Part shown: one piece after another, positions 17,317-26,394 of the stretch
How the letters are laid out: each line of letters starts with the position of its first letter
How positions within the stretch are numbered: position 1 is the stretch's first letter
From: Nonomuraea montanisoli
Lineage (GTDB): Bacteria; Actinomycetota; Actinomycetes; Streptosporangiales; Streptosporangiaceae
Reading direction: 5' to 3'
NCBI RefSeq assembly: GCF_013363975.1
Contig: NZ_JABWGN010000001.1
Span: 434,001 to 498,000 of the forward strand
DNA: 64,000 nucleotides
Program-made: the position numbers and the translations under genes
Notes under the pieces: generated by a model
What the model saw: the letters and a program-made list of their open reading frames with translations, nothing else
Databases searched by the model: none
What the model was told of the DNA's origin: nothing

Positions 17317-18177
17317 TCACTGCTCCCGCACCTCTGCGGCTGCCTGGCTGGTGCGGTCGAGGAGGACGGCGATGCCGTCGAGCATGCGGTGCAGTCCGAA
17401 CTCGAAGATGTTGTCCGGTTCGGCCGCCTCGAACGCCTCCGGGCCGAACTCCGACACCATGGGCAGCCGTGCCTCCCGAATGGAGCGGTCGAAGCTCTCG
17501 CGCCGGGCCGCCGTCCACTGCTCCCGGGTATGGCGGCTCCTGCGGGCCGCCTGCGTCTCGTAGGCCAGCGGCGCGGCGGCGCTCTGCAGATAGGTGCCGA
17601 TCATGATGGCGATCTTGGTCAGTGTGGCGAAGTCCAGGTCGTGGCCGGCCAGGGCGCGCATGCGCCAGTCGGTGTACGCCATGAGGTGCGGGGCGTTGGG
17701 CGGCCGGGTGGTGGCCACGACGAGCTGCGACAGCCAGGGATGTCTGCGGTGCAGCGCCCATTCCTGGCGCGCGGACAGCTCCAGCTTGTCGCGCCATCCG
17801 TCGGGGCCGGGTTCGGGGAGGGGGTGGTCGGCGAAGACCGTGTCCACCATGAGGTCGTTGAGTTCCTCCCGCCCGGCCACGTACCGGTAGAGCGACATCA
17901 CCCCAACCCCGAGGTCGGCGGCGATGCTCCGCATCGAGACGGCGGCGACGCCCTCGCGGTGGGCGCGGGCCAGAGCGGCCCGGACGATGACCTCCCGGTC
18001 CAGGACGGCGTCGACGTTGCCCGGCGACTGCGGCTGCCGGCGTGCCTCGACCGTGGCCGGGCGTTCGGCCATCCGGGCCCGGTAGGCACGCGTCCGGCAG
18101 GCGCGCGAGCAGTAGCGCCGCGGGCGGCCGCGTTCGGCTGGGCGCAACGCCCTGCCGCACATCTCACAGGTCATCAT
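17317..18177 (-). CDS. TetR-type transcriptional regulator with Cys-rich N-terminus
   Basis: This 286-residue regulator begins with a zinc-knuckle-like segment, CEMCGRALRPAERGRPRRYC followed by SRACRTRAYRAR, that has four Cys in a CxxC...CxxxC pattern. A TetR helix-turn-helix follows (MRSIAADLGVGVMSLYRYVAGREEL), then a helical C-terminal ligand domain. I took ATG 18177; GTG 18183 and ATG 18174 are alternatives. It is divergent from the ABC exporter at 18.7 kb, separated by 550 bp of repeats, and may control it through the inverted repeat at 18664-18694, which I infer from position only. Confidence 0.85.
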   Translation of the reverse strand: MMTCEMCGRALRPAERGRPRRYCSRACRTRAYRARMAERPATVEARRQPQSPGNVDAVLDREVIVRAALARAHREGVAAVSMRSIAADLGVGVMSLYRYVAGREELNDLMVDTVFADHPLPEPGPDGWRDKLELSARQEWALHRRHPWLSQLVVATTRPPNAPHLMAYTDWRMRALAGHDLDFATLTKIAIMIGTYLQSAAAPLAYETQAARRSRHTREQWTAARRESFDRSIREARLPMVSEFGPEAFEAAEPDNIFEFGLHRMLDGIAVLLDRTSQAAAEVREQ

Positions 18178-18248
18178 GATCACCGCACCTCATCACAGGC
18201 CACCGCCCACCGCAACGCCGGCTCCACATCGCAAGCCGCCCTCCCTCT

Positions 18249-18400
18249 ATGAGCTCACCACGCGTCGGCCCAGCCGTGCGTCGCCCCCATGAGCTCGCCA
18301 CGCGTCGGTCCAACCAGGCGCGGGCGACCCTCCACGAGCTCGCCACACGTCGGTCCAACCAGGCGCGAGCGACCCTCCACGAGCTCGCCACGCGTTGGCC
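18249..18400. repeat. 45-bp tandem repeat
   Basis: Two near-identical 45-bp units (18291-18335 and 18336-18380, beginning GAGCTCGCCACGCGTCGGTC) are flanked by a degenerate upstream copy and a truncated downstream copy. No gene is supported across 18184-18729. Confidence 0.8.
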
Positions 18401-18466
18401 TGCCCCTGCGCGGCCTCGGCCACGCCTCGACCTGAAGGTGCGCGGCGGCCGCATCACGCTGGCGCC

Positions 18467-18620
18467 ACTCACGGGCCGGGCGCCGTTCCTCTCGCATCAC
18501 CGTTCACGGGCGTCGCTCACGGGCGCCGTTCCTCTCGCATCGCCACTCACGGGCGTCGCTCCTCGCGCGTCGCCGCTCACGGGCGCCGTTCGCGGGCGCC
18601 GTTCCTCGCGCATCGCTGCT
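18467..18620. repeat. ~30-bp repeat array
   Basis: About four imperfect units of a CTCACGGGCGCCGTTCCTC-type sequence follow the 45-bp array. They differ by small deletions. Sequence is GC-rich and non-coding as far as I can see. Confidence 0.65.
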
Positions 18621-18663
18621 CATCTACGCCGGCCTCCTGCGTACACCGGGCTCCTCAGCTCGT

Positions 18664-18700
18664 ATTTCGTCACAGCGCTTATTCGTGACGAAATTATAGT
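18664..18700 (+). promoter_or_regulatory. candidate operator and promoter of the ABC exporter
   Basis: A perfect inverted repeat, ATTTCGTCAC (18664-18673) and GTGACGAAAT (18685-18694), is separated by 11 nt. It abuts TATAGT (18695-18700), a plausible -10 element about 30-50 bp before the first start codons. The position fits repressor binding over the promoter. Confidence 0.6.
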
Positions 18701-18729
18701 TCATCCCTTTTCAAATGCAGTAATCGGAT

Positions 18730-19617
18730 ATGCAGTACGGTGTATTTATGACTCGTGCAGCGTACGCACATCAAGTGACGAACAAGACCACGCACGCCCT
18801 GGAGCTCCGCGACGTGACGAAACGTCACGGCGCCGGCGACACGGCCGTGACCGCGTTGGACCGGGTGTCGCTGTCGATCCCGCGCGGCACCTTCACCGCC
18901 GTCATGGGACCGTCCGGATCGGGGAAGAGCACCCTGCTCCACTGCGCGGCCGGGCTCGACCGGCCCGACTCCGGGTCCGTGGTCCTCGACGGACACGAGC
19001 TGACCGACGCCGACGAGACGGCGCTGACCCGCCTGCGACGCGAGCGCATGGGGTTCGTGTTCCAGTCGTTCAACCTGGTGCCCACCTTGACCGTGGCGCA
19101 GAACGTGGCTCTGCCTCTGGAGTTCGCCGGCCGCCGTGTGGACGGGCCGCAGGTGCGGGGGCTGCTCGCGCGGCTCGGGCTCGGCGACCGGCTCGACCAC
19201 CGTCCCGCCGAGCTGTCCGGCGGGCAGCAGCAGCGGGTGGCCATCGCGCGCGCCATGCTGTCCCGGCCGGCCGTCGTCTTCGCCGACGAGCCCACCGGAG
19301 CGCTCGACACCCAGGCCGCGCGCGACGTGCTCCGCATCCTGCGCGAGGCGGTCGACGCGGGCGGGCAGACGATCGTGATGGTGACGCACGACCCCGTCGC
19401 CGGCGCCTACGCCGACGCCGTCGTGTTCTTCAGCGACGGCCGGATCGTGGACAGCATGACCCGGCCCGACCCCGCCTCGGTGGCCGCGCGCATGGCCCGC
19501 CTGTCCACGCCCGTCCCCCAGGGCGGAAACGTCCCGGCCGCGCCGATCCGCCAGGGCGGCGTCCAGCAGGGCGGCGTCCAGCAGGGCGGCGTCCGGAGGG
19601 GTGGTGACGTCCGATGA
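18730..19617 (+). CDS. ABC transporter ATP-binding protein (MacB/LolD-type)
   Basis: The protein has up to 295 residues and energises the FtsX-like permease encoded next. The ATPase shows Walker [11 protein letters not shown]-loop FVFQSFN, signature LSGGQQQR, Walker [13 protein letters not shown] and the switch His in MVTHD. All are intact, and the order is that of the LolD/MacB exporter family. Neither ATG 18730 nor ATG 18748 has a clear ribosome site, so the start is uncertain and the mRNA may have a short leader. The C-terminal tail has a repeated [10 protein letters not shown] segment absent from most relatives. It overlaps the permease by 4 nt. Confidence 0.9.
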   Translation: MQYGVFMTRAAYAHQVTNKTTHALELRDVTKRHGAGDTAVTALDRVSLSIPRGTFTAVMGPSGSGKSTLLHCAAGLDRPDSGSVVLDGHELTDADETALTRLRRERMGFVFQSFNLVPTLTVAQNVALPLEFAGRRVDGPQVRGLLARLGLGDRLDHRPAELSGGQQQRVAIARAMLSRPAVVFADEPTGALDTQAARDVLRILREAVDAGGQTIVMVTHDPVAGAYADAVVFFSDGRIVDSMTRPDPASVAARMARLSTPVPQGGNVPAAPIRQGGVQQGGVQQGGVRRGGDVR

Positions 19618-20948
19618 GGTGGCGGCTGGCCTGGGCCACGGTACGCGCGCACCGCACCTCCTCGCTCGCCTCGGCCGCCGTCATGGCGGCCGGCACCGCG
19701 CTGCTCACCGCGTTCGCGAGCCTGCTGGAGACCGGCCTGGCGACCGGCCGGGACAGCGGCTTCCTCATCATGCTGCCGGCGATCCTGGGCGGCTGGACGG
19801 TGGCGATCGTGGCGTTCGGGGTGGTCTCCACCGTCTCCCTGACGATCCAGCACCGCGAGCAGGAGCTGGCGCTGCTGCGGTCGATCGCGGCGACCCCCCG
19901 GCAGATCCGGCAGAACGTGGTGGTGGAGACGCTCATCACGGCCGTCCCGGCGGCGGTGGCGGGCCTGCTGCCCGGGTTCGGGCTGGGGGCGGTCGTCCTC
20001 GGCCGGCTGGTCGGCAGCGGGCTGGTCGGCGCGGAGACGCGCCTGGCGACGGGCTGGCTGTGCGTGGTGACGGGCACGGGCGCCTCCCTGCTGGCGGCGC
20101 TCGCGGGAGCGCTGATCTCCAGCCGGCGCGCCGCCTCGATCCCGCCCGTCCGGGCGCTGGCCGCGGCGGCTCCCGCCGAGCCCGGCCGGGCACTGGCCCG
20201 GGGCCGGGTGACGGCCGGGATCATTCTGCTCGCGGCCGGGCTGGGCCTGTCGGCCGGGACGCTGTTCATGGACGACGGGCCGCTGCTGTCGAGCACCGCG
20301 GGCCCGGCGGGGGTCGCGGTCGCGGTCGGGCTGGCGCTGCTCAGCCCGGCGGCCCTGCGGCCGGTCCGCCGGCTGTCGGACGCCCGGCTCGGCGCGACCG
20401 CGCGGCTGGCCGCGCGCAACGTCCACGCCCGCGCCAGGCAGAGCGGCAGCGTGGCCTCCCCGCTGATCCTGCTGGTCGGCATCGCCGGCGGAACCCTGTA
20501 CATGCAGACCACCGAGGACAGCGTCCCCCACGCCGCCGGTGACGTCAGCCCGCAGCTCGCCTCGGTGAACTACCTGGTCGTCGCCATGATCATCGCTTTC
20601 TCGGCGATCGTGGTGGTGAACACGCTGATCGCGGCCACCCGGCGGCGCCGCCGCGAGTTCGGGCTGCTGCGGCTGTCGGCCGCCACCAGCGGACAGGTCC
20701 TGGCCATGGTCGCGGTCGAGGCCGCGATGACGGCGGCGCCGGCCGTCGTGCTCGGCACGGCCGCCGCCGCGGCGACCACGATCCCCTACAGCCTCGTCAA
20801 GACCGGCTCCCCGCTTCCCTCCGGGCCGCCCTGGATGTACGCCGCCATCGTCGCGGGGGCGTTGCTGCTGGTCATGGTGGCCGTGATCCCGACCGCCGTG
20901 GCGGCGCTGCGCACCCGGCCGGTCGACGCCCTGACCGCGGCGGCTTGA
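19614..20948 (+). CDS. FtsX-family ABC transporter permease
   Basis: This 444-residue membrane protein is translated from an ATGA overlap with the ATPase gene. Two FtsX-like halves are visible, each with the long helix set. The first half includes VAIVAFGVVSTVSLTIQHREQELALLRS around residue 60-95; the second includes LVVAMIIAFSAIVVVNTLIAATRRRRREFGLLR near residue 320. The extracytoplasmic domains are very short, so it is smaller than classic MacB-type exporters. The substrate cannot be told from sequence. Confidence 0.88.
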   Translation: MRWRLAWATVRAHRTSSLASAAVMAAGTALLTAFASLLETGLATGRDSGFLIMLPAILGGWTVAIVAFGVVSTVSLTIQHREQELALLRSIAATPRQIRQNVVVETLITAVPAAVAGLLPGFGLGAVVLGRLVGSGLVGAETRLATGWLCVVTGTGASLLAALAGALISSRRAASIPPVRALAAAAPAEPGRALARGRVTAGIILLAAGLGLSAGTLFMDDGPLLSSTAGPAGVAVAVGLALLSPAALRPVRRLSDARLGATARLAARNVHARARQSGSVASPLILLVGIAGGTLYMQTTEDSVPHAAGDVSPQLASVNYLVVAMIIAFSAIVVVNTLIAATRRRRREFGLLRLSAATSGQVLAMVAVEAAMTAAPAVVLGTAAAAATTIPYSLVKTGSPLPSGPPWMYAAIVAGALLLVMVAVIPTAVAALRTRPVDALTAAA

Positions 20949-20973
20949 TCACAACACCGCGAACGGATGCAGG

Positions 20974-21026
20974 GGCCAGGGCATCGGCCGTGCGGACGGT
21001 GGACCGTCCGGCCGAAAGCCCTGGCC
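20974..21026. terminator. bidirectional hairpin terminator
   Basis: Between convergent genes, GGCCAGGGC and GCCCTGGCC form the outer stem. The nested CGGACGGT-GG-ACCGTCCG makes a long structured hairpin without a U tract. Confidence 0.7.
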
Positions 21027-21054
21027 GCTCCGCGCGATCCCAGGGCCCGCGGCG

Positions 21055-22500
21055 CTACCCCAGCTTGTCGGAGACGGCGTCGTCGTAGGCGCCTTCCGTC
21101 CAGTGCTCGTCGTCGATGTGCAGCCAGTACTGGCTCTGCCGGTCCGATTCCTGTTCGCCACCGCCGCCCCCGCCCATGTGCCCCACGGGGAAGCCCGACC
21201 CCAAGCCGCCGGCGCTGGTGGAGCCGCGGGCGGCGAGCTGCTGGGCGTTGGCCGCCGCCGAGCCGTCGCCGCGGCCCGTCGTGGAGACGCCGTCCGCCGT
21301 CGAGGCGCCGTTGGGGTTGTAGGTGCCGTTGGGGTTGTAGGCGCCGTACGGGGAGGAGGTGCTGTGCGGGTTGGTGGTGCTGTTCGGGCCGGTCGTGGTG
21401 GGGGAGGTGTAGCTGGTCGGGTTCCAGCCGGAGGTGGTCGCGTCCGGGACGTTGGGCCGCTGGTAGTCGGCGAGCTGCGTCGCCGTGGAACCGCCCGGCA
21501 TGGTGATGCCCTTGCTCGGGTCCGTGATGCCCTTGCTGGGGTCGGTGATGTGGGTTCCCGGCGTGGTGCCGCCCTGGGAGGGGTCCGTGACGCCGCCGCC
21601 GGGGGTGTTGACGCCGCCGGAGGTGTCGATGCCGCCGGGCGTGCCGACGCCGCCCGTGCCCGTGTCTCCGCCGGTGCCGCCGCCCGGCGTGGAGCCGCCG
21701 GGGCCGCCCGGCATGCCGGGGACGTTGACGTCGCCCGAGCCGCCGTCGCGCTTGCTCGGGTCGTCGAGGCCCAGGCCGCCGCCCGGGGTGTTGATGCCGT
21801 TGCCGTTGAGGCCGCCGCCGTTGAAGTCCCCGCCGTTGTACCCGGCGGGCATGACCCCGCCCTTCTTGAAGGGGTTGTCGAAGTTGACATCCTTGATCCC
21901 GTCGGCGCCCGGCGGCGTCGGGTCCTTGATGTCAGGCAGGTCCTTCTGGACGAAGTCCGGGAAGTGGGCGTACGCCTCGTACAGGTCCTTGTTGAAGGCG
22001 GCGAGGTGCTTGCCGGCCAACTCGTCCTGCGAACCCCACTCGATGCCCTGGTCGATGGTGTGGTAGAAGTCCGCGACGGAGTCGTTGAAGGTGAACTGGT
22101 TGTCGCTCCAGGCCATGGCCTTGTTCTGGACGAAGTCCGTGTGCTCGCGGACGCGGTCGGCGAGGTGCTGCATCGGCTTGGCCATGCCGTCCATGCCGCC
22201 GGAGAGGTTGACGATGGTGTCGTGGAGCTGCCGCAGCGCCTTCTGGGCGTCCACGGACGCCTTGCCCTTCCAGATCTTGGCCAGCTCGCCGCTGACCTCG
22301 TCGATCACGTCCAGCGTCTTCGCCAGCCGCTCCGCCGCGTCGGCGTACGCGGTGGCGGCGCCGTCGAAGGTCTCGGGCGCGAGCTTCAAGATGAAGTTCT
22401 TGACCTCGGCGACGCTCCTGCCGTCGTCGTCGACGCTGAAGTTGTCGCACTGGGTCTTGATCCAGTGTGTCGCCTTGGGGCTCTTCGTGGAATCAGCCAT
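21055..22500 (-). CDS. ESX substrate, WXG-type helical domain with Pro/Gly linker and C-terminal Trp motif
   Basis: This 481-residue protein is a likely type VII substrate. Residues 1-190 are alpha-helical with a WXG turn (ELAKIWKGKASVDAQKAL, near residue 75). Residues 200-330 are Gly/Pro/Thr-rich with DPSKGIT-like repeats, then a TQLADYQRPNVPDATTSGW segment and a Ser/Thr/Asn linker. The C-terminus has GHMGGGGGGEQESDRQSQYW then LHIDDEHW. The YQ and terminal Trp/acid motifs recur in the proteins at 27157-28398 and 28404-29876. It is the second gene after the small protein at 22507-22899 (6-bp gap). Confidence 0.75.
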   Translation of the reverse strand: MADSTKSPKATHWIKTQCDNFSVDDDGRSVAEVKNFILKLAPETFDGAATAYADAAERLAKTLDVIDEVSGELAKIWKGKASVDAQKALRQLHDTIVNLSGGMDGMAKPMQHLADRVREHTDFVQNKAMAWSDNQFTFNDSVADFYHTIDQGIEWGSQDELAGKHLAAFNKDLYEAYAHFPDFVQKDLPDIKDPTPPGADGIKDVNFDNPFKKGGVMPAGYNGGDFNGGGLNGNGINTPGGGLGLDDPSKRDGGSGDVNVPGMPGGPGGSTPGGGTGGDTGTGGVGTPGGIDTSGGVNTPGGGVTDPSQGGTTPGTHITDPSKGITDPSKGITMPGGSTATQLADYQRPNVPDATTSGWNPTSYTSPTTTGPNSTTNPHSTSSPYGAYNPNGTYNPNGASTADGVSTTGRGDGSAAANAQQLAARGSTSAGGLGSGFPVGHMGGGGGGEQESDRQSQYWLHIDDEHWTEGAYDDAVSDKLG

Positions 22501-22506
22501 GTGCGA

Positions 22507-22899
22507 TCACGTGTCCAATGAGATCTGCTGGTTGGCCTTGTCGTAGATCCCGCCGCCGACCAGGATGAGGTCGATGGCGATGCGGAGCTTCTCGTTCACC
22601 TGCGTGTAGATGTCGGTGAGCTGCTCCTGGCCCTTCTGCGCCGTATCGAGGAAGACCTTGCCGCCGTCCCAGCGCTTGACCTGCTTGAACTCGTAGCGCA
22701 GCGATGACAGGTCGGCCTTGGCCTGCACGTCCGACACGGAGCCGGGCTTCATACCGGTCAGCGCGGTGAGTTCGGCGGTGAGCCGGTCGGCGAGACCCTG
22801 GAACTTGGTCTTGGGATCCTCGGGATGCTCGACACCGTCGCGGTCGGCATCAAGTCCGGGCCACTTCTGGCCGCAATGCCGGTGATCCTTGGCAGGCAT
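22507..22899 (-). CDS. small ESX-associated protein (WXG100-like partner)
   Basis: This 130-residue protein has GGGAGG upstream of ATG 22899. An early Cys/His-containing segment (MPAKDHRHCGQKW) precedes a long helical region with LRYEFKQVKRWDGGKVFLDT, where WDG may be the WXG turn, then a second helix. It is co-transcribed with the longer substrate at 21055-22500 and probably pairs with it, as PE pairs with PPE proteins, but that is inference. It is divergent from eccB, with which it shares a 128-bp promoter region. Confidence 0.65.
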   Translation of the reverse strand: MPAKDHRHCGQKWPGLDADRDGVEHPEDPKTKFQGLADRLTAELTALTGMKPGSVSDVQAKADLSSLRYEFKQVKRWDGGKVFLDTAQKGQEQLTDIYTQVNEKLRIAIDLILVGGGIYDKANQQISLDT

Positions 22900-23027
22900 G
22901 ACACCCTCCCCACTGGCTCTTGATCCGCAACTTTACTCGCATGGCTATCGTGCCGTACAGAAGTTGACATATCCCCCATGCCGCTCAGCCGTAACATTAC
23001 GCGGGAGCCGGACCGGAACGGAGTGGC

Positions 23028-24452
23028 ATGCAGACCCGCAAGGATCTCTACCAGGCGCATCGGTTCATGACCCAGCGCCTCGGCATGGCCCTGTTGCAGG
23101 GCGAGCCTGACCTGCCCGAATCACCCATGCGCCGGCACAACGTCGCGACGTTCGCCGGTGTGCTCATCGGAATCCTCATCGCGGCGGGCTTCGGCATCTA
23201 CGGCATGCTGAAGCCGGGCGGGGCCACCAAGCTCACCGACCCCGGGCAGCTCCTCGTCGAGGAGGAGACCGGCGCGACCTATGTCTACAGCGAGCAGGAG
23301 AGCCGGCTGCTGCCGGTCGCCAACTACGTCTCGGCGCGCCTGCTGCTGGACAGCGACCAGGTCAAGGTGCGCAACGTGTCGTCGGAGTCGCTGGCGGGCT
23401 TCTCGCGCGGGCCGATGGTGGGCATCGCGGGGGCGCCGAACTCGCTGCCCAAGCCGCAGCGGATGGTCAAGACGCCGTGGTCGGCCTGCGTGACCGAGGG
23501 CCAGGACGCCGCGGGGACCCGCCGGTCGTACGTGACGCTGGTCGGCGGCACCGAGGTCGGCGGCGTGTCCCCCGGCGCCGCCGACGCGCTGCTCGTGAAC
23601 GACGGCGGGAAGAACTGGGTGCTGTGGGCCAACCAGCGGATGGCGGTCAACAACGTCGACCGGCTCACCGACCAGGCCCCGCGCCGGGTGCCCCTCTCGT
23701 GGATCAACTCCATCCCCGAGGGCAACAGGTTCGCCGCGCCCACGATCACCGGACGCGGCAGGCGGCTCCCCGGCACGTCCTTCCGGGTCGGGCAGGTCCT
23801 GAAGGTGGACGCGCTGGCGGGCAGCCCGGCCCGCTGGTACGTGCTGCTCTCGGACGGCCTCGCGCCCATCACCCAGACCCAGGCGACCCTCCTGATCCAG
23901 GACCCCGCCAGCCAGGTCGCATACGGCCGCAACCGCGTGCGGGAGATCCCGATCGACGCGGCGAGCGCCAACGCCACCAAGCAGTCCGCCCAGAACATCA
24001 GGGGCGGCGGCATGCCGGAGACCATGCCGCGCTTCCAGGCGCCGGCGACGTCGGCCCCGCTGTGCATGGTGTACGCCGACCTGCTCAAGGGCTCGGTCAA
24101 GGGCCGGCTGACGGTCGGCAGCACGGTGCAGATCCGGGCGCCGAAGTCGACCGGCAGCTCGGACAAGTTCGACCAGGTGGTGCTGCCGCCGGGTGGCGCC
24201 GCCGTGGCCGGCCTGCTGCCGGGCGAGGGTCAGCTCCCGTCGGTCACCCAGTTCTACCTGATCAGCGACCAGGGCAAGAAGTTCCGGCTGGTGACGCCCG
24301 ACGTCGTGACGAAACTGGGTTACAGCGCCGCGGACGTGGCACCCCTGCCGCCCCTCCTGCTGCGGCTGATCCCGGACGGGCCGGCACTGGATCCCGCCGC
24401 GGCCCTCACCCCGATGGCCGACACGGCGGGGCTGCGCTCCTCGGGGTCGTGA
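23028..24452 (+). CDS. eccB: type VII secretion membrane protein EccB
   Basis: This 474-residue core component of the ESX complex starts at ATG 23028 with GGAGTGG upstream. The N-terminus MQTRKDLYQAHRFMTQRLGMALLQGEPD is diagnostic for EccB. A single membrane helix follows (FAGVLIGILIAAGFGIYGML, about residues 44-63), then a large extracytoplasmic domain of repeated beta modules with LLVEEETGATYVY near its start. Conserved Cys residues flank the core (near 154 and 348). EccB anchors the channel to the periplasmic side. Usual length is 450-520, so it is complete. Confidence 0.95.
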   Translation: MQTRKDLYQAHRFMTQRLGMALLQGEPDLPESPMRRHNVATFAGVLIGILIAAGFGIYGMLKPGGATKLTDPGQLLVEEETGATYVYSEQESRLLPVANYVSARLLLDSDQVKVRNVSSESLAGFSRGPMVGIAGAPNSLPKPQRMVKTPWSACVTEGQDAAGTRRSYVTLVGGTEVGGVSPGAADALLVNDGGKNWVLWANQRMAVNNVDRLTDQAPRRVPLSWINSIPEGNRFAAPTITGRGRRLPGTSFRVGQVLKVDALAGSPARWYVLLSDGLAPITQTQATLLIQDPASQVAYGRNRVREIPIDAASANATKQSAQNIRGGGMPETMPRFQAPATSAPLCMVYADLLKGSVKGRLTVGSTVQIRAPKSTGSSDKFDQVVLPPGGAAVAGLLPGEGQLPSVTQFYLISDQGKKFRLVTPDVVTKLGYSAADVAPLPPLLLRLIPDGPALDPAAALTPMADTAGLRSSGS

Positions 24453-24466
24453 ACTGCGCATTTCAT

Positions 24467-24533
24467 GGACGGTAAATACTGGTAAACGGTAGTATCAGGG
24501 GGTTTAGTGTTCCTTTAGTGGTTTGGGGGGCAT
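24467..24533 (+). promoter_or_regulatory. probable promoter upstream of the 24534 gene
   Basis: An AT-rich stretch after eccB contains two GGTAAA copies and TAGTAT (24490-24495) as a candidate -10 element. GGTTTGGGGGG near 24521-24531 can serve as ribosome site. It suggests a separate transcript for the two downstream genes. Confidence 0.4.
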
Positions 24534-24878
24534 ATGGGGGACGCTGCCAATGGGTACGACGTCATACCGAAGAATCTGACCAAGGCCGTGCAGTCCTGTG
24601 CGAACCAGATGCAGCCCGTCAAGGACTGCATCGCCGCCTTCGGGCCCGCGAGGCTCACCAAGAGCGACTTCTCCCAAGCCCCGCAGGCTGACGAGCTGGC
24701 CGCCTCCTACGTCGACGGCACACAGGAGATGAACTTCAACGACAAGCGGTACGAGTCCGTCGTCGACTACCTGAACGACCTGCACGACGCGCTGCAGTGG
24801 CTGTCCGACTCCCTCGACGCGTCGGCGTACAACTACAAGGTCGCAGAGGCGGCCAGCCAGGGCAAGGCGACACCATGA
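24534..24878 (+). CDS. small ESX-associated helical protein
   Basis: This 114-residue protein has predicted helices throughout and no membrane segment or signal peptide. Two Cys occur early (SCANQMQPVKDC). Its size and place, upstream of and overlapping a WXG-LysM gene by 4 nt, fit a partner or chaperone that pairs with that product for export. I recognise no named family. A WXG turn is not obvious; LQWLSDSLDA occupies a similar place near the C-terminus. Confidence 0.6.
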   Translation: MGDAANGYDVIPKNLTKAVQSCANQMQPVKDCIAAFGPARLTKSDFSQAPQADELAASYVDGTQEMNFNDKRYESVVDYLNDLHDALQWLSDSLDASAYNYKVAEAASQGKATP

Positions 24879-26335
24879 CCGAAGGCCACATCAACCCGCT
24901 GCAGTGGAACTGGACCAGGTGGCCGTTCGACTTCGACCTCGGCTCGGTCCTCAACCCCGAGCCGCTGATCGCCACGATCAAGGCGATGTGGTACTCCATC
25001 CCCTCGTTGGTCGGCGGCGACGACGCCGAGGGGCGGCTGCGGCACGCGGCCGACGCGCATGAGCTCATGGCCGCGAAGCTCGACAAGATCTTCGACGTCC
25101 TCGACACCCGGACCCAGGGCCAGAGCGACGGCTACATGGACCGGATCATCAAGGAGTGGAAGGGCAAGGCCGCCGACGAGTTCCGCAAGGTCTGGGGCGA
25201 GGTCGTCAAGCACGAGAACCGCCAGGCGGTCGCCACCAGCGCGACCGGCATCGCGAAGATCCTGCGGGCCGTGGCCGACTCCTCGGCGATGACCAAGACA
25301 GCCCTGATCGAGCTGCTCAAGGCCGCGGCCATCTGGGCCGGCGTCTTCATGGCCCTCAGGTGGATCGCGCGCACGTGGGGCGGCGTCATCGCCGCCCAGA
25401 TGGCCACCTACGCCGCGTACCTGCGCACCACCCGCCTGGTCGGCATGGCCCTCCAGGTGCTGATCAGGTTCCTGTCGATGCTGCGCACCTGCGCGCTGGC
25501 GCTGCGCAACCTGCCCGTCGTGGGCCGGCTCCTCCTGCGCATGCCGGGAGCGGCCAAGCTGCGCTCGCTGAAGGCCGCGGCCGCGATGTCCAGGGTCGAG
25601 GTGGAGCTCGCGAAGTTCACCAAGTACGCGGGCTACGCCGAGAAGGCCGGAAAGACGAGCTTCTCCAGCTTCGCGAAGACCTCCGGCTGGGTCTACACCG
25701 GCGTCATCGGCTCCCAGATGCTCTCCCAGGGCATGCAGGGCAACAGCATCTTCAACCTCGACCCGCTGACCTTCGCCCAGGCCGCGCGCATCACCACGGG
25801 CGCCACGCTGGCCGCCACCTTCGCGCCCCTCTCGGGCCTCAGCACCAAGGGCCTCGCCAGCGGCGGCACCGCCGGGTCCTTCACGGCGCCCCTGACCAAG
25901 TCGGGGCAGGCCGTGGTCGAGTCCGGCGAGGCGTTCGGCGGCTTCGTCGCGCTGCGCAACCCGGCGTACGAGGCGCTCAAGAAGAAGCTGCCGACGATCG
26001 GCGGCCGGGGCAACGGGCACAAGACGTTCTACCAGGCCCTTCCGACGGCGGTCTTCCGCGTGTGGCGCCCCCTGCACACCACGGAGAAGCCCGAGGAACT
26101 GCCGCAGTGGCAGCAGCCGAGCACCGGCGAGCAGACGTTGAAGGAACCGCCGCGGGTGCAGACGGCGAAGGTCGGCTACTGGCCGGTCAACGGCGACCTG
26201 GAGACCATCGCGCAGAAGGTGTACGGCGATGCGAACCGCTGGCGCGAGATCTACGACGCCAACAGGGACGCCATCGGGCCGGACCCGCGGAACCTGCGGC
26301 CGGGCCAGATCCTGCGCATCCCGCTGGACGACTGA
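24875..26335 (+). CDS. ESX substrate: WXG-type domain plus C-terminal LysM
   Basis: This 486-residue protein starts at ATG 24875 in an ATGA overlap. Residues 1-120 form a helical WXG domain (IKEWKGKAADEFRKVWGE near 90-107). Hydrophobic helices follow around 140-180 and 205-240 (AAIWAGVFMALRWIA), then a flexible Ala/Gly region. The C-terminal 55 residues are a LysM domain (DLETIAQKVYGDANRWREIY and RNLRPGQILRIP). LysM binds peptidoglycan, so the protein may be anchored in the wall after export. The convergent terminator at 26341-26377 follows it. Confidence 0.75.
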   Translation: MTEGHINPLQWNWTRWPFDFDLGSVLNPEPLIATIKAMWYSIPSLVGGDDAEGRLRHAADAHELMAAKLDKIFDVLDTRTQGQSDGYMDRIIKEWKGKAADEFRKVWGEVVKHENRQAVATSATGIAKILRAVADSSAMTKTALIELLKAAAIWAGVFMALRWIARTWGGVIAAQMATYAAYLRTTRLVGMALQVLIRFLSMLRTCALALRNLPVVGRLLLRMPGAAKLRSLKAAAAMSRVEVELAKFTKYAGYAEKAGKTSFSSFAKTSGWVYTGVIGSQMLSQGMQGNSIFNLDPLTFAQAARITTGATLAATFAPLSGLSTKGLASGGTAGSFTAPLTKSGQAVVESGEAFGGFVALRNPAYEALKKKLPTIGGRGNGHKTFYQALPTAVFRVWRPLHTTEKPEELPQWQQPSTGEQTLKEPPRVQTAKVGYWPVNGDLETIAQKVYGDANRWREIYDANRDAIGPDPRNLRPGQILRIPLDD

Positions 26336-26340
26336 GGCAC

Positions 26341-26377
26341 GCCGGGGCGGCCGGAGGACACCCCCGGCCGCCCCGGC
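26341..26377. terminator. bidirectional terminator, 14-bp perfect stem
   Basis: GCCGGGGCGGCCGG (26341-26354) pairs perfectly with CCGGCCGCCCCGGC (26364-26377) across a 9-nt loop. It lies between convergent genes. Confidence 0.8.
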
Positions 26378-26394
26378 GCCCGCGAGCCGAAGTC

